Assembly (NCBI GenBank): GCA_028823855.1
Contig: JAPPFL010000012.1
Coordinates: 80,766 to 144,765 of the forward strand
Direction: 5' to 3'
Source of the DNA: Albidovulum sp.
Lineage (GTDB): Bacteria > Pseudomonadota > Alphaproteobacteria > Rhodobacterales > Rhodobacteraceae
DNA length: 64,000 nt
A model generated the notes under the pieces. That model was given only the letters and a program-made list of their open reading frames with translations, was not told where the DNA came from and made no database searches. A program made the translations under genes and the position numbers. Numbering within the stretch: position 1 is the first letter of the stretch; every line of letters begins with the position of its first letter. This document shows, piece by piece, positions 8,061-17,994 of the stretch.

Positions 8061-8397
8061 CTGCACTCGATCAGCGTATTCGCCTGGTCGAAGTAGGTTC
8101 GGCCGATGCAGGTCTTGCGGTAGCAGTCGATGAGTTCCGCGCGTGCGGTATCGTATAGCCGACGTTGCGCCTCAAGCGTATCCTTTGGCCAGTGCCAGTT
8201 GGACGTCCCCTGAGGCAAGACAAAATGTCCATCTGCGCATTGTTTCTCAATCTTAGTATTCACCAACCTTTCGGTCAGACGGACAATGCCGGTCCGGAAC
8301 TCGGCCTGCCTGGTTTCCATGCGTTTCTTCGGCACGGCTAGCTGCCGCGCGCGATCCTGAATGTCCGGCGGCGCGCTTCCGGATTCCCGGTAATTCA
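8061..8397 (-). pseudogene. Probable frameshifted continuation of the 8395-9072 gene
   Basis: An open frame with natural composition (TVNYRESGSAPPD, RMETRQAEFRTGIVRLTERL, EAQRRLYDTARAELIDCYRK) that lacks a good start of its own and overlaps the upstream frame by about 55 bases. It runs into the tnpB remnant near 8060, so the exact end is unclear. No family recognised. Confidence 0.3.
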
Positions 8398-9072
8398 CCG
8401 TCCGGGAAACGGGCCAGTAAAGGGTTCGCTCGAAATTGCCTCTTCCCATGAAGAGTATGGCCTCGGCTCACCGCCGCACGCGTTGCGAATTGCGGACGCC
8501 GAGCCCGTGAGTGATACCCGCATGTCGACAGGTGCCGCGGTCTCTAGTTCGAGCCGGATATAGACGCTAAAATTCCGCATGAGACTCGACACCACCCAGT
8601 CGCGGCTCAGCGGTGCAGACACCAAGCAGCCGGCGACGCCGGCACAGCGCCGCCAATAACTTTGCGCGCCATGATGGTCCGACCTGCGCAAGTCTAGGCC
8701 CCAGCCTGTCAGCACGGTAACGACCCCGTGCCAGGGCGAGTCCGTGTCTTCGTGCCAGACCTGCGGCAGAGCCCCGAGTCGCGAATGCCGCAGGACCGGC
8801 CAGGCCTCTCCGTCGCGGCACACTACGTTAAGCGATGCGGGCTGGCCATCGGACACGATCATCGGTGGCGCGGAAGCCACATGGCCGGCAGCCGACCACG
8901 TTCCCGGCGAAATGAAACGCTCGGCCCGCCCCTCGCCTCCGGCCAGCACAGCCGCCAAGCAGCCGGCGCACAGTACGGAAGCACGACGCCACGACGGATG
9001 GAAATGCTCCCTTTGGAAATTCGTGAGAGTACGCGCGAGCTCACGAGTCAGGCGCATTAGTCTCACGAGCAT
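8395..9072 (-). CDS. Hypothetical envelope protein, probably frameshifted at its 3' end
   Basis: From MLVRLMRLTRELARTL, then a hydrophobic stretch (ASVLCAGCLAAVLAGGEG) that may be a signal peptide or anchor, then a Trp-rich exported-looking domain ending VSLTGSASAIRNACGG. The frame stops at 8395, but another frame continues with coding-like sequence (PPDIQDRARQLAVPKKRMET..) to about 8061. One original gene of about 330 codons with a frameshift near 8400 would explain both. Family not recognised. Confidence 0.4.
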   Translation of the reverse strand: MLVRLMRLTRELARTLTNFQREHFHPSWRRASVLCAGCLAAVLAGGEGRAERFISPGTWSAAGHVASAPPMIVSDGQPASLNVVCRDGEAWPVLRHSRLGALPQVWHEDTDSPWHGVVTVLTGWGLDLRRSDHHGAQSYWRRCAGVAGCLVSAPLSRDWVVSSLMRNFSVYIRLELETAAPVDMRVSLTGSASAIRNACGGEPRPYSSWEEAISSEPFTGPFPGR

Positions 9073-9272
9073 ATCCGGTAACGGGCCTGCCGCAGGTCCG
9101 CGCTTCCCTGCGCGGCTGCCAAACTGCGAATGGCACCTGAACATATCAAGGGCGGCAACGTATGGGGAATATAAACATTTATCAAATTCAGCGCCGCATC
9201 ATTCGAACGCCTTCGCAATGAAGGGGTGCGGGAACGTCTTGCGCACTCGACATTGCGGCCAACGCGGCAAGT

Positions 9273-9374
9273 CTATTTCCTCTTCGTGCCCGGCCTTGCT
9301 GGGCTGATTGCTGCTAGACTTGGTACGCAGCACCACTGTTTTTTTGATTTTGCTTTCTTTGCGGTCTTAGCCAA
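9273..9374 (-). CDS. Possible 33-residue basic peptide
   Basis: A TTG start seven bases after a perfect AGGAGG gives a short Lys-rich peptide beginning MAKTAKKAKSKKQWCC and ending in TAG. Only the strong ribosome-binding site and the composition support it. No homology recognised. Confidence 0.3.
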   Translation of the reverse strand: MAKTAKKAKSKKQWCCVPSLAAISPARPGTKRK

Positions 9375-9399
9375 TCAGTTTCCTCCTAGAATAGTCATG

Positions 9400-11793
9400 T
9401 TCCTGTGTCTTGATAACGGTGCGCCGAAGCGATTTGGTTGGCCGAAGCCCGTCAAGCTTCTTGGTTAGTTTGTATGCGACGGTTTGACCTCCAGCCATTC
9501 AGACACACGGACTAGATTTTCCAGCTTTGCCTTCTGCTAGCATACCCTTTCGCCAAATATTGAACAAGAAATTGTCTGGACAAGCGCCGAGGCGGCGGGA
9601 AACCATAGTGCCGACCGAGCAGGACATGATCGAACTGGAAAGTGCCTTTCGCGCCGAGCGAGGTCGCCCTGACTTAGAACCGCGCATAGCCGACCCGCAT
9701 TTCGGTCTTGGATGTCCGATTTCCATTGCCCGAATCAGTTCCGAGTGATCGCACGCAGCGCCGGACAAATTCCTCCTCTAATCCACCTCTGTTCCTGTTG
9801 CCGACATAGCGGTTTCCGATTAGTGGCGACCCCAGCCAAATTTCCTCGTGCGCATTTGCCTTGATGATCTCGGCGAACAGGGTAACGGCGCTCATGCCCG
9901 TGGCTCTCGTATTCCCTTCGCCTCGCCACGCTTCAAGAACACAAGAAAAAAGGAGTGGTTCTTGCGGGCGTGAACCTGCCGCACTGCCCGACTAACGCCA
10001 GATCTGTTATTGCGCATGACAACGACTCGCACTTCGGGCGGAGCGCGCCATCGGGCCAGCGCATTCCCTCGGTCCACTCACGCGCCTCCTGTTCGTCGGC
10101 GAACATGTCCGCGACCTACAGCAGCACAAGACCATTGCTACCGATGGGATTTTCCGGGCTCATTGCAAATTGCGTTTCAAATACGGACTGGTTGCATTGG
10201 GTACTTCGCCTACTTCGAATAACGCGAGAAACCTCCTGCGCCTCGAAGTTGTATTCAACATTCGCGCAGTATTGAGAGAACGCTTACCTCGCAATGCATT
10301 TGCAGAAGGGTCGTCGCTCGTATGGATTTGCCGAGGAGTTGCCGAGCGAACCCGGGGACGGTTGTTTTCGAATTTCGGAAGCCGAGTGGCTTGGCGACAA
10401 CAATTAGAGAACCGCAATGCTAGGAGTGCCCGCAATTCTTTTGCCGGCAACTAAATGCGACCGTAATTGAATTCCTTTCCGCAGAGTCCGAAAAATAAAA
10501 AGAGGTCCAACGATGGCAAAAAATCCGAGCGTAACGCCGGCAATGCGCGCCGTTTTGGAAAGCAGATCGGAAAAAGGGATTCTAGCAAATCGCCATCCGT
10601 ATCCAAACCGCCGCCGCCTCCGCCGCCGACCAAGCCCAAAGTCAAATGATGCTAGTCGCCTTGAAGAAAATCAATTTGCGTCATGCAATTGGCCAGGTCC
10701 TCTTTTCGGGCCCGGTTGACGGCGAAATTCGCAAACGTAGCCTATACGCGGCAATTTCAAATCGATGACGTGGAATTGTTCGCAAAGGGATGGACAAGCG
10801 AATGCCTCGCTGTCTCGGGGCAACAGAAACTTAATTCGAGCTTGAATCATTACTCTTTGACTAATTTTATTTTATCGTTCCACGCTAAGGTGAACGATCT
10901 CGATGCAATAGGTATTCAAGACTTCGGCCCGCGAGATGTAACTAGCGGGTCGGGAAGCGGCGGATATTTCTGTGGCGAAACGTGTTACTAAAATCCTTGT
11001 GGCTACATCCTTTTCGACATAGGTTAGATTGCCCCAGATTCAGGCTACAAAGGCCACTGGAATGCCGAATCGGAGGAATCGCCAAAGAACTCCGGCGCCG
11101 CCACTCCACATTCGGCCGGGAGCCGGATTGATGCGCAAAGGCCAGCGGGCTGTTGTTTCAAGCATGCTAAGAAGAATGCCCAAGCCAGACTTGCGGCCGC
11201 CATGTTCGGGCTCCAGGGCACGAAAGGGTGATTAACCCCCTGACGTTCCCAAAATTGGCATTCGCCATTGACCGATTTCTTCGACTTTCCGTCAGTTCGC
11301 CGGAGCCGGTTCGGAAAGGCGGCGAATGCCGTCCCGCGGGTGGGACAGCGCGAAAAGGCGCGGCACCGCGCCTGTTCAACCAATGTTCAGTCTTTGAGCG
11401 TCCAGTCGCGCTCTTTCAATCCAAATCATCAGTATTTTGACGGGCCCAACATGATTCGGGTACCATGAAGATGAGCCTGCTTGGACTCTTAACAATTGTT
11501 CGTTCATTTTGAATTATCGGGACGCGACACTTCCGACACCTGAAACTGAACTTTGACAAATTTGCCGGAAAGGACTGGTGCGAACGTTGTCTGGCCCGAC
11601 CGAGGGAGCGGTTATCGCGTGAAAAATATTCGGCGCACCTCTCGGCTATACCCTAAAATAGCAAGTCGGTATTTTCTTCGATTCAATCCTCTGAACCGGT
11701 CATGCAATCATCGCGGAAGGTCTATTTGTTCGACCGAATCCAAGGCATAAAATTGCCCCGAGCTATTGGCGCATGAACGCTGCACACGAATTG
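9400..11793. other. Long gene-poor stretch
   Basis: I see no recognisable gene in about 2.4 kb. Open frames here are short, overlap on both strands and lack family motifs. One weak candidate is a basic, proline-rich frame at 10467-10649 ending PPPPPPPTKPKVK, with an ATG at 10513 in an overlapping frame that follows AGAGG. The stretch may be decayed coding sequence. Confidence 0.5.
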
Positions 11794-14097
11794 TCATCGC
11801 CGTTCCGACGCGAATTTCGCCCAGGCTATGTCCATTGAGAACGGATCGCCCCGTACCGCATCAAGCTGTAGAATCGCCGGCGCAAATCGCTGCGACGATA
11901 ACTTGGCTTCGACGCGCCCGGTTTCTCCAACGGATTCCAGCCAGAATGCCGCAACGCCACCCTTGAAAGAAAGCTGCGCGGGACCGATTATGTTTGCCGG
12001 GCCCTCGACCACGATGTTCAGCGGGTCGTAAAACACCGGCATCGCAGAACCGCCATTGTCAAGTGCGCGCACCACGACGCGAACGGCATCTTTTTCGGTA
12101 GCCAGCAGAAAGGGAGAATCCGCGGAGACTTCGAGCTTGCATGGGCGAGGATCGCATACCAGGCGAACCACTTTTTTCGGCTCGCCATGGACGTATCCGG
12201 TAAGTACAAGATCTTCCCATCGCGTTCCCCAGTTTCCGATTACTTCAATAGGTATATGACGATGGTCTATTACAACCGGTGGACGAGGCAAATTCCTATA
12301 GTTGTCGCGGTCGGGTTTCGCCCGAACAACCAGCTCCCGGCCGAATTGCAATTCTACTTCGTCGCAGTTGGTCAACAAGATCAAGGGGAATACTCCGCCA
12401 ATACTGCGTTCGCCTCGCGACCCGAATGTTACAGGTTTCAGGACAACGGCTTCCGAAGGGTCGCACTGGCTAGCATATGCGTAGGCAGCAAATTTCGGCA
12501 CTCGAAACATATCGAGCACGCCGTGGTGGCAAATCCGGTCGCCAGAGCCGAAATCCTTGTGCGTGTTGTAGTCCGACATGCACCATCCGATGCAGCCGGA
12601 AATTTGCGGGTCACCATACATCGCATCGAGTATTTGGAGGTGGCGCGTCGCGTGCTCGGCATGCCGCTGCTCCGAGTCGAAAAGCTTAGTGGGGTACATA
12701 TGCCCGTTGAATTCCGTAACCATGTAGGGAACGGCGGATTCGAGACCGGTTACATCCTTCTGCTTGCGCAGCGGAATGCGAAAATGATTGACCCAGGGGA
12801 GTTCCTCATTTCCTAGGACGAAATCATTCATCGTATAAACATCTTCGAGCAATTCGCTGTGCGCAAAGTTTCGGACGCCGGCGGTTTGGCGGGTGGGATC
12901 GAGTTTCCTCGCCACCGCATTGGTTTCTTCGTAGAATTCTTTGTCGTCCTTGGATTCGTTTATGCGCACTCCCCAAAGGATGATGGAAGGATGGTTCCAG
13001 TCTCGTCGGATCATTCGGCGGATGTTTTCAACGGATTCCCTCTTCCATTTTGGGCCGCCAATGTGCTGCCATCCCGGAATTTCCTCAAAAACCAGAAGCC
13101 CGATTCGATCGCAGTGGTCGAGGAACCAATTTGATTGCGGGTAATGCGAAGTGCGAACAAGATTGCATTTCAAGTCGAATTTGAGAATTTCGGCATCTCG
13201 TTCCTGCGCTCGCCTTCCCATCGCGTAACCGACATATGGGTATGATTGATGGCGGTTCAGACCTCTGATTTTCAAAAGCCGCCCGTTAAGATAGAAACCG
13301 TTCGGAGCAAATTCCGCCGTTCTGAATCCTGCCCAGGTTGAGACGCTATCGGTACCGCCCGGGCACTCGAGTTCAACGACAACTTTGTAGAGTACCGGAT
13401 CGTCCGGCTCCCAGAGGTCTATCGTCGGCAAATCCCTAAATTCGAGCCAAGTCCCGGTGGATCGAGACATTGTTTCGACACATGCGATTTCTCTGCCCTC
13501 GACATTGAACAAACGAGCAGTAATTCGCGCGTCGCCGATCAATTTGTCGGAGTTTCGCAATTCGCAAAATACGGCCGCCGATTTCATTTCCGCGAGAACG
13601 TTTCGCGTTTCGACCTTTATTCTTTCAATCGATACCGCATCCACGACCTTGAGCCAGACATCGCGATAGATTCCGGCATAGGTCAGGTAGTCGATTTGTC
13701 CTCCGAAGGGCGGTATTTCCGAATTTTCGGTTCCGTCGATTTTAACGGTGATCAGGTTCTCGCCCGTACTTAGAATAGGCGTCAACTGAACTTCAAATGG
13801 GGTAAATCCGTCGCGGTGCGACGCGATTGCCTCTCCATTCAAGAAAACAACCGAATCAGCCATCGCCCCGTCGAACATCAACGATACTTGACGGTTTTGA
13901 AATCCAGGATCCCAGGCCAATGACTTCTGGTAGCAGAATGGGCGCTGATACTCGTTTTCATCAAAATAATTATAGGGTAGCTCCACCGCATTATGAGGCA
14001 GTTCTACCTGCTGGCCGGATTTATGGTTTGCCGGCATTTCGTCGTCGAACCCGTTATGAAATGTCCAGCCGCTATTGAACGAAGAAATTGAGCGCAT
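11794..14097 (-). CDS. Glycoside hydrolase family 2 (beta-galactosidase/glucuronidase-like)
   Basis: About 767 residues from the ATG at 14097 (AGGGGC upstream). Order: N-terminal jelly-roll sugar-binding domain (SGWTFHNG..VELPHNAVELPYNYF), immunoglobulin-like domain, TIM barrel and a C-terminal beta domain. The acid/base Glu is in WGVRINES (about residue 381 from this start) and the nucleophile in VTEFNGHMYP (about 462). No signal peptide is apparent, so it is probably cytoplasmic. The pattern points to exo-acting beta-galactosidase or glucuronidase activity; the sugar cannot be fixed. It stands alone on its strand. Confidence 0.93.
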   Translation of the reverse strand: MRSISSFNSGWTFHNGFDDEMPANHKSGQQVELPHNAVELPYNYFDENEYQRPFCYQKSLAWDPGFQNRQVSLMFDGAMADSVVFLNGEAIASHRDGFTPFEVQLTPILSTGENLITVKIDGTENSEIPPFGGQIDYLTYAGIYRDVWLKVVDAVSIERIKVETRNVLAEMKSAAVFCELRNSDKLIGDARITARLFNVEGREIACVETMSRSTGTWLEFRDLPTIDLWEPDDPVLYKVVVELECPGGTDSVSTWAGFRTAEFAPNGFYLNGRLLKIRGLNRHQSYPYVGYAMGRRAQERDAEILKFDLKCNLVRTSHYPQSNWFLDHCDRIGLLVFEEIPGWQHIGGPKWKRESVENIRRMIRRDWNHPSIILWGVRINESKDDKEFYEETNAVARKLDPTRQTAGVRNFAHSELLEDVYTMNDFVLGNEELPWVNHFRIPLRKQKDVTGLESAVPYMVTEFNGHMYPTKLFDSEQRHAEHATRHLQILDAMYGDPQISGCIGWCMSDYNTHKDFGSGDRICHHGVLDMFRVPKFAAYAYASQCDPSEAVVLKPVTFGSRGERSIGGVFPLILLTNCDEVELQFGRELVVRAKPDRDNYRNLPRPPVVIDHRHIPIEVIGNWGTRWEDLVLTGYVHGEPKKVVRLVCDPRPCKLEVSADSPFLLATEKDAVRVVVRALDNGGSAMPVFYDPLNIVVEGPANIIGPAQLSFKGGVAAFWLESVGETGRVEAKLSSQRFAPAILQLDAVRGDPFSMDIAWAKFASERR

Positions 14098-14365
14098 GCA
14101 TTTGCCCCTTTGGCTCGGTTCTACTACAAATTTAACGCGTTTAAGAAATCGGCCGCTAACATACAATCAATCCGCTACAGAAATTCGCCCATTTTCCGCC
14201 ATAGCGCGCTCTCAAGGCATCTCCCTCAATTGTTTCTTCCAGCCGCAACGATTTTTTTGTCGTTTACAAATCGACAAGCCGGCGACAATGGTTTGCGAAA
14301 TTTAAAAATGCTGCGTAATTAGTTAATCTGCGACTGCACGAATTTAGAACAAAGGGGAGCGAGTT

Positions 14366-15532
14366 TTGAAATCAGCAATGCTTGTCGTTAACCGACTTTC
14401 GGTCTCAATCGCCGCCGCGCTGGTTGCGGCTTGCGGAGGCGGCTCCGGCTCGTCACCGAGTTTTAATCCTCCAGAGAATCCGACGGTACCCGGATACGAC
14501 CTGACCCTTGGAATCCCGTCGTCCGAATCTTCCGCGCGCGCGGCGCTTTTCGGCGGAAGATTCGACGGATTGCCCTACTTTGCTCCCAACGGCGAAGAGT
14601 ATTCCAGCGTTCTCGCGGCAAACAGAATCCTAAACGAAGATATCGATTTTTTGCCGATTGCAGCATACGATACCAAGGCGGATCGAGCATGGGAGCTCGG
14701 ATGGACGGGAAAGGGCGTCAAGGTTGGAGTACTGGACTATTTCAATGCAAACGGTATCGTTGACTTTCACGGCGACTACGTTGCGGTCGTCATACATTCG
14801 GTAGCGCCCGAAGCGGAACTGGGTTTCGAAAGTCTTGAACAGTATCCGGATCAAAATCCGATTTTCAATCAAGTTGCCGCAGGAAACAAATTCGCGGAGA
14901 GCGGATTTGATATCATCAACAATTCCTGGGGCATCGAAAGAAATATTCGGAATCCCGATGGATCATATTCGGAAAGGTACGACCCGGATTTCGACTTTAA
15001 TGCAGTAATTGTGGCGGAATCGCTAATCGAGGACGCTGCCAACAGCGACTATGCCAGAGACGACACGGACAACGTGCTGTGGATATACGCCGCGGGAAAT
15101 TCCGGCGAACACTGCTTCCCTCGAACGCTTGACAATTGCAATTTTTACGGCGCGATCGAGCGACAGCTAAATATTCGAAATTATACGGGGGCCAGCCAAA
15201 TAATTTGGGTCGGTGCGCTGGACGACGACGGCGAGCGCCTTGCCGACTATAGCCTCGAGGCCGGATATTTGGAGGACAGCTTCATTGTCGAACACGACGA
15301 TGTGCTTACGTATAACGATGCCGCCGGCACCTCTTTCGCGGCTCCTAGAGTAACAGGTGCCGCAGCAGTGCTAAGGCAAAAATTTCCGAACCTTGGCGGA
15401 GCGGATTTGAAACAGATTCTACTGCAGACCGCCGAAGACATTGGCCCCCTAGGCGTAGACAGAATTTTCGGCCACGGCCGGCTGGATCTGCTGAATGCCT
15501 TAAGCCCCCAGGGCACGCTCCGACCAAAATGA
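14366..15532 (+). CDS. S8 (subtilase) serine protease, lipoprotein
   Basis: 388 residues. The N-terminus has a lipobox (LVAACGGG, lipidated Cys23) and a Gly/Ser/Pro linker, so the enzyme is membrane-tethered. The subtilase triad is visible: Asp124 in VGVLDYFN, His135 in DFHGDYVA and Ser323 in GTSFAAPRVTGAA, with oxyanion Asn245 in YAAGNSGE. The prodomain is short or absent. The stop overlaps the next gene's start (ATGA), so it is translationally coupled to a small lipoprotein. Confidence 0.93.
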   Translation: MKSAMLVVNRLSVSIAAALVAACGGGSGSSPSFNPPENPTVPGYDLTLGIPSSESSARAALFGGRFDGLPYFAPNGEEYSSVLAANRILNEDIDFLPIAAYDTKADRAWELGWTGKGVKVGVLDYFNANGIVDFHGDYVAVVIHSVAPEAELGFESLEQYPDQNPIFNQVAAGNKFAESGFDIINNSWGIERNIRNPDGSYSERYDPDFDFNAVIVAESLIEDAANSDYARDDTDNVLWIYAAGNSGEHCFPRTLDNCNFYGAIERQLNIRNYTGASQIIWVGALDDDGERLADYSLEAGYLEDSFIVEHDDVLTYNDAAGTSFAAPRVTGAAAVLRQKFPNLGGADLKQILLQTAEDIGPLGVDRIFGHGRLDLLNALSPQGTLRPK

Positions 15533-15846
15533 TTCGCTTCGCCTTTATCGCACTTGCGGGCATCTGGTTGCTAGGCTGCTCACACCGCCTTGACGAACAG
15601 CATTCCGGGATTAATCAAGATGGCGAGAGCGATTATTCCCGTTCCCGAAAATGCAGAAATCCCGACAGCGAACTACGCTACCCTCGATGCAACAAGGAAA
15701 ACTCGCCTGCTAACTCGGAGGCGCCGGTGCCTATGCCGCCATACGGCAATCGCAATCCGACTCTGACAAACGAATGGCTCAAGGAATTTTGCAAAGAAGA
15801 CGAGGATTGCCTGGAAAGTTTCGCTATCGAGCCAAAAACGGAGTAG
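15529..15846 (+). CDS. Small Cys-rich lipoprotein coupled to the S8 protease
   Basis: 105 residues beginning MIRFAFIALAGIWLLGCS, a lipoprotein signal with lipidated Cys17. The mature chain is hydrophilic with several Cys (KCRNPDSELRYPRC, FCKEDEDC) that may pair. It overlaps the protease gene by four bases. A protease partner, inhibitor or substrate is possible; that is inference from context. Confidence 0.7.
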   Translation: MIRFAFIALAGIWLLGCSHRLDEQHSGINQDGESDYSRSRKCRNPDSELRYPRCNKENSPANSEAPVPMPPYGNRNPTLTNEWLKEFCKEDEDCLESFAIEPKTE

Positions 15847-15864
15847 CCGAGAAATATTCGCCCT

Positions 15865-16407
15865 TCAGAATTCGTACGCGATTCTGAATTCTATGCTGCC
15901 TTGAATTTCGCTTTTCTTAAAAATTCCGTCCCGCACCGCATCTACCCATGCCATGCCGGTTCCGCAGTGAAATTCCCTGCTGAAATCGTCGATACAGGGC
16001 TTTTCCTTGATCGACCCGCCGATTTTCAGCACATGCCGGCTGCCTATGTAAAATCCGAAATTTCCCAGCGTGCGGGTATAGCCGAATCCCAGCGAAAGCA
16101 ACGGCGTGGCGACGAATAGCGCGCTCTTATAGCCCGCGTCGAACAGAAACGGGATAACAAATTCGCCTTGATTCCTTAAACCGTAGGTCAGAATTCCATC
16201 TAGGTAAAATCCTTGGTACTTCGGCTTGTAAAGATCGCTTACGTCAAATGCTTTTCCGTTCAAGGCGATGAAGCGCCCATGCCATACTTCCGACTGGCTA
16301 TAGTATGCGGCGCCATCCAGTTTTTCCAGTTTCCAGCCGTTTTCGGAAAGTGCGGTCGCGGCCGATACTAGAAGTATCGCTAAAATTTGCATGGCCAATT
16401 TAGCCAA
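15865..16407 (-). CDS. Outer-membrane beta-barrel-like protein
   Basis: 180 residues with a signal peptide (MAKLAMQILAILLVSAATAL). Strands alternate polar and hydrophobic residues with many Tyr/Gly (GFYLDGILTYGLRNQG, LLSLGFGYTRTLGNFGFYIG), and the chain ends in Phe (FRIAYEF), the usual outer-membrane assembly signal. Two Cys near residues 137 and 147 may pair. It is convergent with the lipoprotein gene. Function unknown. Confidence 0.65.
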   Translation of the reverse strand: MAKLAMQILAILLVSAATALSENGWKLEKLDGAAYYSQSEVWHGRFIALNGKAFDVSDLYKPKYQGFYLDGILTYGLRNQGEFVIPFLFDAGYKSALFVATPLLSLGFGYTRTLGNFGFYIGSRHVLKIGGSIKEKPCIDDFSREFHCGTGMAWVDAVRDGIFKKSEIQGSIEFRIAYEF

Positions 16408-16447
16408 GTCAGATCATCCAATTTAGTCGAGATGCCGGAACGATCGT

Positions 16448-16807
16448 TTATCGCTCAATTTTCGAAATTTGAATGTCGCTTGGATTGTTTTTGAACTTCA
16501 CCTCCGCTCCGACGTGCCTCTGCGTCCCGGTCGCAAAGTAATTTGGCGGTTGTCCCTCCGGCAGATCGGAGGCGGACTCGCCGCCTTCGATTGAAACGAT
16601 TAACCAGGCCGCGATATAACGCCCGCCGAATTTGCCGCCTGTCTCCAGGTCATAGTTCGCCGAAAGCGATAACGGCATCGGGATACGCGAAATCGTCCTT
16701 AACAAGCGCGGCGTCGCGACCGATGAAATTCGCGCGAGTCGCCCTGTTGAAAACATCTTTGCCGAACATCTTGCCCTGCCGACTTCCTGAAATGACCCGG
16801 ATAAATT
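16448..16807 (-). pseudogene. Outer-membrane-type gene fragment cut by an IS1595-like end
   Basis: The minus-strand 3' end reads LSANYDLETGGKFGGRYIAA and continues to a stop at 16448. Upstream, a different frame reads GKDVFNRATRANFIGRDAAL, so one frameshift near 16680 is likely. The coding-like sequence stops at 16807, exactly where an IS1595-like end begins, which suggests the gene was truncated by that insertion. Similarity to barrel proteins is tentative. Confidence 0.35.
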
Positions 16808-16831
16808 AGGGATTATATACGCGGGTTGACA
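16808..16831 (+). repeat. IS1595-like left end of a second element
   Basis: GGGATTATATACGCGGGTTG matches the start of the ends at 2964 and 20399 (GGGATTATAT core), with one G fewer or replaced by A. I could not find a matching right end before 19408, so the element may be truncated or its right end decayed. Confidence 0.55.
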
Positions 16832-16859
16832 AACGCCGGAACCGACGCATGACGGCCGA

Positions 16860-17306
16860 ATGTGGAAATTCTTCAAGAGCGGGCGTTCGAGAGTCTGCGC
16901 GTTGTGCTTGTTCCTGCTCGGCCTTCCGAGCATGCAGCATGACGTCACGGAATGGAAGTCGAAATTCTGCATGATCCCGGAATCGGTTCAGTGGATTTTG
17001 TTTGGTGCCGGCATTATGCTTTTCTTTGTGCGAGCTTGTTTCACCATAGAAGCAAATTGGCCCAAGATCATGCGGTGGCCGCGGATCGCCAAGGTTTGCA
17101 CGTACCGAGACAAGCGCGGAGCGATGCACTTTGGCACCATCCACGGCGACTAGCCGGTGCGTCTTGACGAAAAGGAAAACACGGTCAAGGACATTCTGGA
17201 CTGGCTAATCGTCAACAATCTGATCGCATCCCTGTCGGGACCGAGATTCAAGGATGTTGACAACGGCGCGGCACCCGCTGCGCCTATGATTGCAACTTGC
17301 GGATGA
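16860..17306 (+). pseudogene. Small membrane protein gene with an internal amber codon
   Basis: The frame begins MWKFFKSGRSRVCALCLFLL, has a second hydrophobic segment (WILFGAGIMLFFVRACF), then IEANWPKIMRWPRIAKVCTY and FGTIHGD. A TAG follows at 17151-17153. The same frame stays open for 50 more codons (PVRLDEKENTVKDILDWLIV..) to TGA at 17306. It may be a nonsense-mutated gene, or a shorter functional protein ending at 17153. It lies just inside the IS1595-like left end, so it is probably cargo. Confidence 0.4.
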
Positions 17307-17319
17307 AGCGGCCGGGCAT

Positions 17320-17408
17320 GGCCACTCCCGCCAGGCACAATGATGGAGTCGCCATCATCATGACTTACTCGGAAACCGAGCGCCTCCCTTGTACCGATCA
17401 TGGGAGGA
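17320..17408 (+). promoter_or_regulatory. Conserved 89-bp leader, copy B
   Basis: The same length as copy A (4554-4642) with only a few substitutions, including both compact hairpins and the CCTCCC/GGGAGG pair. It precedes the 17400 gene as copy A precedes the 4218-4538 gene. Outside the 89 bp the two loci diverge quickly, so the leader is conserved separately from the genes it precedes. Confidence 0.55.
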
Positions 17409-17741
17409 ACGGCAATACGAAAGGCGATCATCTCGCCGCTGCTTTGCATCGCACCAACCGCGCCGCAGGCGCATTTGCCAACCGAGTGTGACACATCCTC
17501 GGTGGACGGGATCGCCGCGTGGTATGATGCCGGCGATCAGACCTCGCAGGCGTTCGATGCCATGTTCGAGGATTGGCCAAGCATGGCAGCGGTCGGAGAC
17601 GGAACCGTTGAACTCCCGAAAAGTTCCTTTCGTGCCGTACTGGACTATGCGAAGGCGCAGTCCCAGCGGTCACTGATCGCGCTGGAAGTGATCGCGAGCA
17701 CGGCGACGTTTCTTGGCTGCATTGCTCGGTCAAGCAACTGA
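17400..17741 (+). CDS. Secreted small protein downstream of leader copy B
   Basis: 113 residues beginning MGGTAIRKAIISPLLCIAPT, with a signal-peptide-like N-terminus and cleavage likely near PQAHLPTEC. The ATG overlaps the GGGAGG of the leader, so the start is uncertain. The mature region is acidic then helical and ends with a hydrophobic helix (SLIALEVIASTATFLGCIA). Its layout parallels the 4218-4538 protein; true homology is unproven. Confidence 0.45.
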   Translation: MGGTAIRKAIISPLLCIAPTAPQAHLPTECDTSSVDGIAAWYDAGDQTSQAFDAMFEDWPSMAAVGDGTVELPKSSFRAVLDYAKAQSQRSLIALEVIASTATFLGCIARSSN

Positions 17742-17994
17742 TCGCTCCGGACGGCTGGGCTTCAGGCTCATACAACGCCAAAGCCCGGTGGATCAGCAAA
17801 TCCGCCGGGCGTTGTTTGAAACACAAGCCGTTGACTGGCCAAGTCTTGACTGCACCCCATGTAGCAAGACCTTGCAGCCGCGTCAACGGCTCCAACGTGG
17901 AGGTCGTAGGATGATTCGGACAGGACCGTCACGTCCGTGGCGATGCAGGCCAACGAGGCTTGTTTTGTAGCGACGACGGGACTATGGACCATGC

